Shown: positions 7,386-9,922 of the stretch, in pieces
Numbering within the stretch: position 1 is the stretch's first letter
Layout of the letters: every line of letters begins with the position of its first letter
Assembly (NCBI GenBank): GCA_964388155.1
Contig: CAYLYH010000052.1
Location: forward strand, 1 to 9,922
DNA: 9,922 bases
Direction of reading: 5' to 3'
Origin: JACNKV01 sp964388155
GTDB lineage: Bacteria; Fidelibacterota; Marinisomatia; Marinisomatales; JACNKV01
Notes under the pieces: model-generated
Databases searched by the model: none
Told to the model about the DNA's origin: nothing
The model's input: the letters and a program-made list of their open reading frames with translations, nothing else
Program-made: the position numbers and the translations under genes

Positions 7386-7435
7386 GCCCCCTGAGGAGAT
7401 TTCCCCTTTCTCCAAGGGGGGCATTTTTATTTTAT
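7386..7435 (+). terminator. Rho-independent terminator after tRNA-Gly
   Basis: The outer stem gccccc (7386-7391) pairs with gggggc (7417-7422). The inner stem ggaga (7395-7399) pairs with tctcc (7409-7413) around a nine-base loop. A T-rich run (atttttattttat) follows directly. It begins 9 bases after the tRNA, so the tRNA is probably a single-gene transcript. Confidence 0.88.
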
Positions 7436-7821
7436 ACGACTTATTACGATGATTCTCATCTATACTGAGTATGCATTAGATGGACTTGCTCAGCACTGCT
7501 TCAATACACCGCAATAAGTTGTCTGTCGATTTCAACGATAAACTGTGATTTTGGACAGATGTGAGCCGTGACACATTTGCAAGAAAATACTGGATATATC
7601 CATCTGTTTATTCTTACATTTAACCAAGCCTTAGGGCTTAATGTTATTTGACAGGATGCAGGTGTACATTTGCGACATTATTTTATTAAATAAAACGCTC
7701 AGTGTGTTTTAATCGTGGATACACCTTTTAAAGCGTTGAAAAACTTTTCACAATCAACGATAAGAGGTCGCTTTTGAGTAACATCCTGAAAACAACAGAA
7801 GTAAAATGTTTAGAATGAACT

Positions 7822-7910
7822 CACTTGTGCGCCTTAGGCGTAGTGGATACCAAGACCACACAACGGGTTCTCAAAAACGGCAATCCTTGTCGTGCAGGGA
7901 TTTTGCAGCC
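7822..7910 (+). promoter_or_regulatory. Possible structured RNA leader upstream of the CsgG-like gene
   Basis: One hairpin pairs cact (7822-7825) with agtg (7842-7845) and, inside, gcgcc with ggcgt around the loop tta. A second pairs ggc-aatcc (7879-7886) with ggatt (7898-7902) and gcc (7908-7910). gtgg (7843-7846) can instead pair with ccac (7855-7858), so two folds would exclude each other. It ends 75 bases before the start codon. It fits no riboswitch class I know; real structure is not proven. Confidence 0.3.
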
Positions 7911-7975
7911 TGATTTCACTCATCAAATTCAATGCTGTCGGTATTGTACATCCATTTCATACCTTTCACAACCAC

Positions 7976-7979
7976 GGAG
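7976..7979 (+). promoter_or_regulatory. Ribosome binding site GGAG deciding the start at 7986
   Basis: GGAG followed by six bases and ATG 7986. The ATG at 7932 in the same frame has no such site and would put 18 extra residues before a good signal peptide, so 7986 is chosen. Confidence 0.65.
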
Positions 7980-7985
7980 CTCTCT

Positions 7986-9413
7986 ATGCGTACATCTGTA
8001 ATCTTACTAATTATCATCACACTGCTCTCAATATTATTAGGGCAAGAATCTTCTTCGGGTCCACCCACCGTTGCCATCTTGGATTTTGATGCCCGTGGCA
8101 TTACAGAGCAGGAAGTCCAAACACTAAGTGAACGATTACGGACAGAAATCGGAAACACCGGTGCAGTTCGTCTCATCGAACGGAAAGCCTTAGAAAAAAT
8201 TCTAGCGGAGCAGGGATTACAGCAGTCCGGGTGTACCAGTGACGAATGTGTTGCCGAAGTCGGGCAATTGCTTGGTGCACAGAATATGATTAGCGGGTCG
8301 ATCGGACTTATGGGAGAAACCTACACCATCGATGCCAAATTATTCTCCGTAGAAACGGGAGAGATTGAACGGACAAAAAGCGTTTCGTATGAAGGGACGG
8401 TAGATGGACTGCTTACAGAAATGGAAATCCTTGCTTGGGAGATTGTCGGATTAGACGCTCCGGCACGACTCAAACTGAAACGAGCAGGGGATGAAGACAG
8501 ACCCACAGTAGCAGTGTTAGACTTTGAAGGTCGCGGGATTACAATGATGGAAGCCAAAACCCTTACCGACCGTTTCAGTACGGAACTAAGCAACACCGAG
8601 CGTGTGATTATGGTCGAACGAAATACCATGAACGATGTTTTGGAAGCACAGGGTTTTGAATCCGGTGGCTGTACCAGTAACGAATGTGCTGCGGAGGTTG
8701 GTGCTTTATTGGGTGTGCAATTTATGATTAACGGTGCTATCGGAAAAATCGGGAACACCTACACCATCGATGCCAAAATGTTTTCGGTATCTACCGGAGC
8801 TGCAGAGAGCATGAAAAATATTTCCTATCAGGGAGAAGTGGATGGACTCATCACCGAGATCGAAATGCTGGCGTGGAGCATCCTTGGATTAGATTATCCC
8901 GATTATCTGTTGGAGAAAAAACAAATGGGTACAACCGCATTTTTACAAAAACAAGCCTCCGCAGCCGTACGAACACAAGGCGGGGCGATATTCCGATCCC
9001 TGCTTTACCCCGGACTTGGACACTTTTATTCGAAGCAAAGCACCTGGGGCTACGGTTGGGCAGGATTGGAAACCGCCGCACTGGCTGTCATCTTGATGCA
9101 GTATAATCAGTACCAAACATCGGTTAGTGATTTTAATCAATTTACGGATCAGTACAATGCCGCCACGCAGCCCGCGCTGATCTCAGAGTACCGATCAAAA
9201 GCAGAAAAAAGTCATGATGATATCATCGAGGCAAACGATATGATGAAAACTATGACCGCCGTAGCTGCGACAGTGTGGGTCGGGAATACCGTGCATACGT
9301 TTCTGATTTGGGCAGGAAAGAACGATAAAAAAGTGAAAAAGAAAAAGAATAAACTGTCGTTTGGGATGAATCCGGTCAATCAACAATTACAGATGTCATG
9401 GAGGTTTGAATAA
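7986..9413 (+). CDS. Envelope protein with two CsgG/FlgO-like domains and a DUF5683-like membrane tail
   Basis: 475 residues from ATG 7986. A signal peptide or anchor covers 1-20 (SVILLIIITLLSILLG). Two homologous domains follow, starting at P27 and P173. Each opens PTVA(I/V)LDF-x-x-RGIT, has a conserved ERxxxxxxLxxQG, a GCTS(D/N)EC(V/A)AEVG motif with two Cys, and a TYTIDAK(L/M)FSV strand. This matches the fold of CsgG/FlgO/LpoB-like periplasmic proteins, which assemble outer-membrane or cell-wall machinery. From about residue 336 comes a DUF5683-like region: FRSLLYPGLGHFYS, a hydrophobic helix (GLETAALAVILMQYN), a polar stretch, a second helix (TAVAATVWVGNTVHTFLIWA) and a lysine-rich KNDKKVKKKKNK. 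It probably acts at the envelope; the partner is unknown. Its TAA overlaps the next ATG (TAATG), suggesting coupled translation. Confidence 0.85.
   Translation: MRTSVILLIIITLLSILLGQESSSGPPTVAILDFDARGITEQEVQTLSERLRTEIGNTGAVRLIERKALEKILAEQGLQQSGCTSDECVAEVGQLLGAQNMISGSIGLMGETYTIDAKLFSVETGEIERTKSVSYEGTVDGLLTEMEILAWEIVGLDAPARLKLKRAGDEDRPTVAVLDFEGRGITMMEAKTLTDRFSTELSNTERVIMVERNTMNDVLEAQGFESGGCTSNECAAEVGALLGVQFMINGAIGKIGNTYTIDAKMFSVSTGAAESMKNISYQGEVDGLITEIEMLAWSILGLDYPDYLLEKKQMGTTAFLQKQASAAVRTQGGAIFRSLLYPGLGHFYSKQSTWGYGWAGLETAALAVILMQYNQYQTSVSDFNQFTDQYNAATQPALISEYRSKAEKSHDDIIEANDMMKTMTAVAATVWVGNTVHTFLIWAGKNDKKVKKKKNKLSFGMNPVNQQLQMSWRFE
8064..8939 (+). repeat. Tandem duplication of a 438-bp domain-coding unit
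   Basis: The two CsgG-like domains are in direct tandem with an exact 438-base period (8064-8501 and 8502-8939). Most positions have diverged, yet 21 bases are identical at 8319-8339 and 8757-8777, coding for the TYTIDAK strand. The duplication is therefore old, with one strongly conserved or gene-converted patch. Confidence 0.85.
9400..9404 (+). promoter_or_regulatory. Ribosome binding site GGAGG for the lipoprotein gene
   Basis: A perfect GGAGG lies eight bases before ATG 9413 and inside the last codons of the preceding gene. It supports 9413 over the in-frame ATGs at 9434, 9449 and 9473. Confidence 0.65.
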
Positions 9414-9922
9414 TGGATAATTTACAATGTAAAATGTACAATTACGGTATGGGTCAAAGAGGTCTCCGTGCCATGGGCTTAGTGATTGCGTTCTTATTTA
9501 TGGCGTGTGAAATCCCGACGGAAGTTTATGAGAATCCTTTGGACGTGGAAAACGGTGTATTTGAAATGCCGGCGTTGGTGTTCTTCCCCGATACCGTTGA
9601 TGTCAACATTGGGGGCAGTGTAACCTTGAAAGTATTTGCCATGGAGGTTAACAATCTCTCCGGGTCGCATATTCAAGTAAGTTACAATAAAAATAAACTC
9701 CAGTTATTGTCCGTGAATGAAGGAGACTTTTTTTCCGGTGCCGAAGACCTGATTTTTCTCACGGAAAATAATCCCGCAACAGGCGTGCTGGATATCTACA
9801 CATCCTTTTTAGGCGGAGATACCGTATCGGTTTCAGGCACGGGGAGTTTAGCCGACCTTGTACTGACTGCGACGTCGTCCGGGATGTCTTCGGTGACCTA
9901 TACGGGTGCCTGTGAATTGGCT
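9413..9922 (+). CDS. Lipoprotein with cohesin-like domain (3' end outside window)
   Basis: 170 residues are visible and the frame is still open at the window end. The start at 9413 overlaps the previous stop (TAATG) and has GGAGG eight bases upstream. A lipoprotein signal, GLVIAFLFMA-C32, predicts an acylated Cys and an envelope-anchored product. After the Cys comes a linker ending YENPLD, a layout I associate with FCB lipoproteins. Residues about 54-165 look like a cohesin-type beta-sandwich: DTVDVNIGGSVTLKVFA, NNLSGSHIQVSYNKNKLQL, VNEGDFF, then GTGSLADLVLTAT. Such domains act in surface protein-protein binding; no dockerin partner is seen here. The first ~12 residues are coded by AT-rich, repeat-like DNA and may be a late addition. 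It is likely co-transcribed with the CsgG-like gene. Confidence 0.85.
   Translation, partial: MDNLQCKMYNYGMGQRGLRAMGLVIAFLFMACEIPTEVYENPLDVENGVFEMPALVFFPDTVDVNIGGSVTLKVFAMEVNNLSGSHIQVSYNKNKLQLLSVNEGDFFSGAEDLIFLTENNPATGVLDIYTSFLGGDTVSVSGTGSLADLVLTATSSGMSSVTYTGACELA

Larger units (their letters stand above)
7436..7985 (+). other. Long non-coding gap before the CsgG-like gene
   Basis: About 550 bases without a convincing gene on either strand; the open frames here are short and lack signal peptides, ribosome sites or familiar motifs. Small inverted repeats occur (aagcc-ttag-ggctt at 7626-7639; palindrome ggatatatcc near 7593). TTGACA at 7648-7653 has no good -10. The final third holds the possible structured leader described separately. 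No transposase remnant, CRISPR repeat or second tRNA was recognised. Confidence 0.6.

Noticed and set aside
7892..8089. Plus-strand open frame of 65 codons over the CsgG-like gene start
   Set aside because: It overlaps a well-supported gene in another frame and has no ribosome site or recognisable domain.
7916..8176. Minus-strand open frame of 86 codons opposite the CsgG-like gene
   Set aside because: It mirrors the coding frame of the real gene, with low-complexity Ser-rich composition and no features of its own.
8873..9140. Arg-rich frames on both strands inside the CsgG-like gene
   Set aside because: They are shadows of a gene whose frame is supported by domain repeats and membrane segments.
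1..9922. CRISPR array or insertion sequence
   Set aside because: No regularly spaced repeats, transposase frames or terminal inverted repeats with target duplications were found on reading both strands.

Overview
The window looks like a stretch of chromosome from a Gram-negative bacterium of the FCB superphylum. Two proteins end in type IX secretion (T9SS) sorting domains with the YPNPF signature. Many products carry signal peptides, and the proteins are of the secreted beta-sandwich kind common in Candidatus Marinimicrobia, Ignavibacteria, Caldithrix and Cloacimonadota. Marinimicrobia-like is my best guess; no rRNA or marker gene is present to settle it. The genetic code is standard: two minus-strand genes end in TGA at natural C-termini, and TGG is used freely for Trp.

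Plus-strand block 1..4167: the C-terminal end of a T9SS cargo protein. One base later comes a secreted peptidylarginine deiminase very similar to Porphyromonas gingivalis PPAD, with all catalytic and substrate-recognition residues in place. Next is a secreted parallel beta-helix protein whose frame is broken by one in-frame UGA. The deiminase and the beta-helix protein end in the same unusual tandem 'WN...GYW' module rather than a T9SS domain. A small two-helix membrane protein and a glutaredoxin lacking its cis-proline follow.

Minus-strand block 7085..4200, converging on block 1: a secreted or membrane protein with an AMIN-like beta domain, a tiny single-pass membrane protein (6304..6432), and a large secreted HExxH metallopeptidase with a T9SS domain. 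These three are tightly overlapped and look translationally coupled.

Middle: a tRNA-Gly(CCC) with a possible promoter and a strong intrinsic terminator, followed by about 550 bases without a gene. The last part of that gap may form RNA structure ahead of the next gene.

Plus-strand block 7986..9922: a protein with two tandem CsgG/FlgO-like domains and a DUF5683-like membrane tail. It overlaps by one base a lipoprotein with a cohesin-like domain that runs off the window.

Most of the window therefore encodes cell-envelope and exported functions. The most notable items are the PPAD-type deiminase with its swapped C-terminal module, the in-frame UGA followed by a hairpin, the glutaredoxin without cis-Pro, and the hidden small gene.
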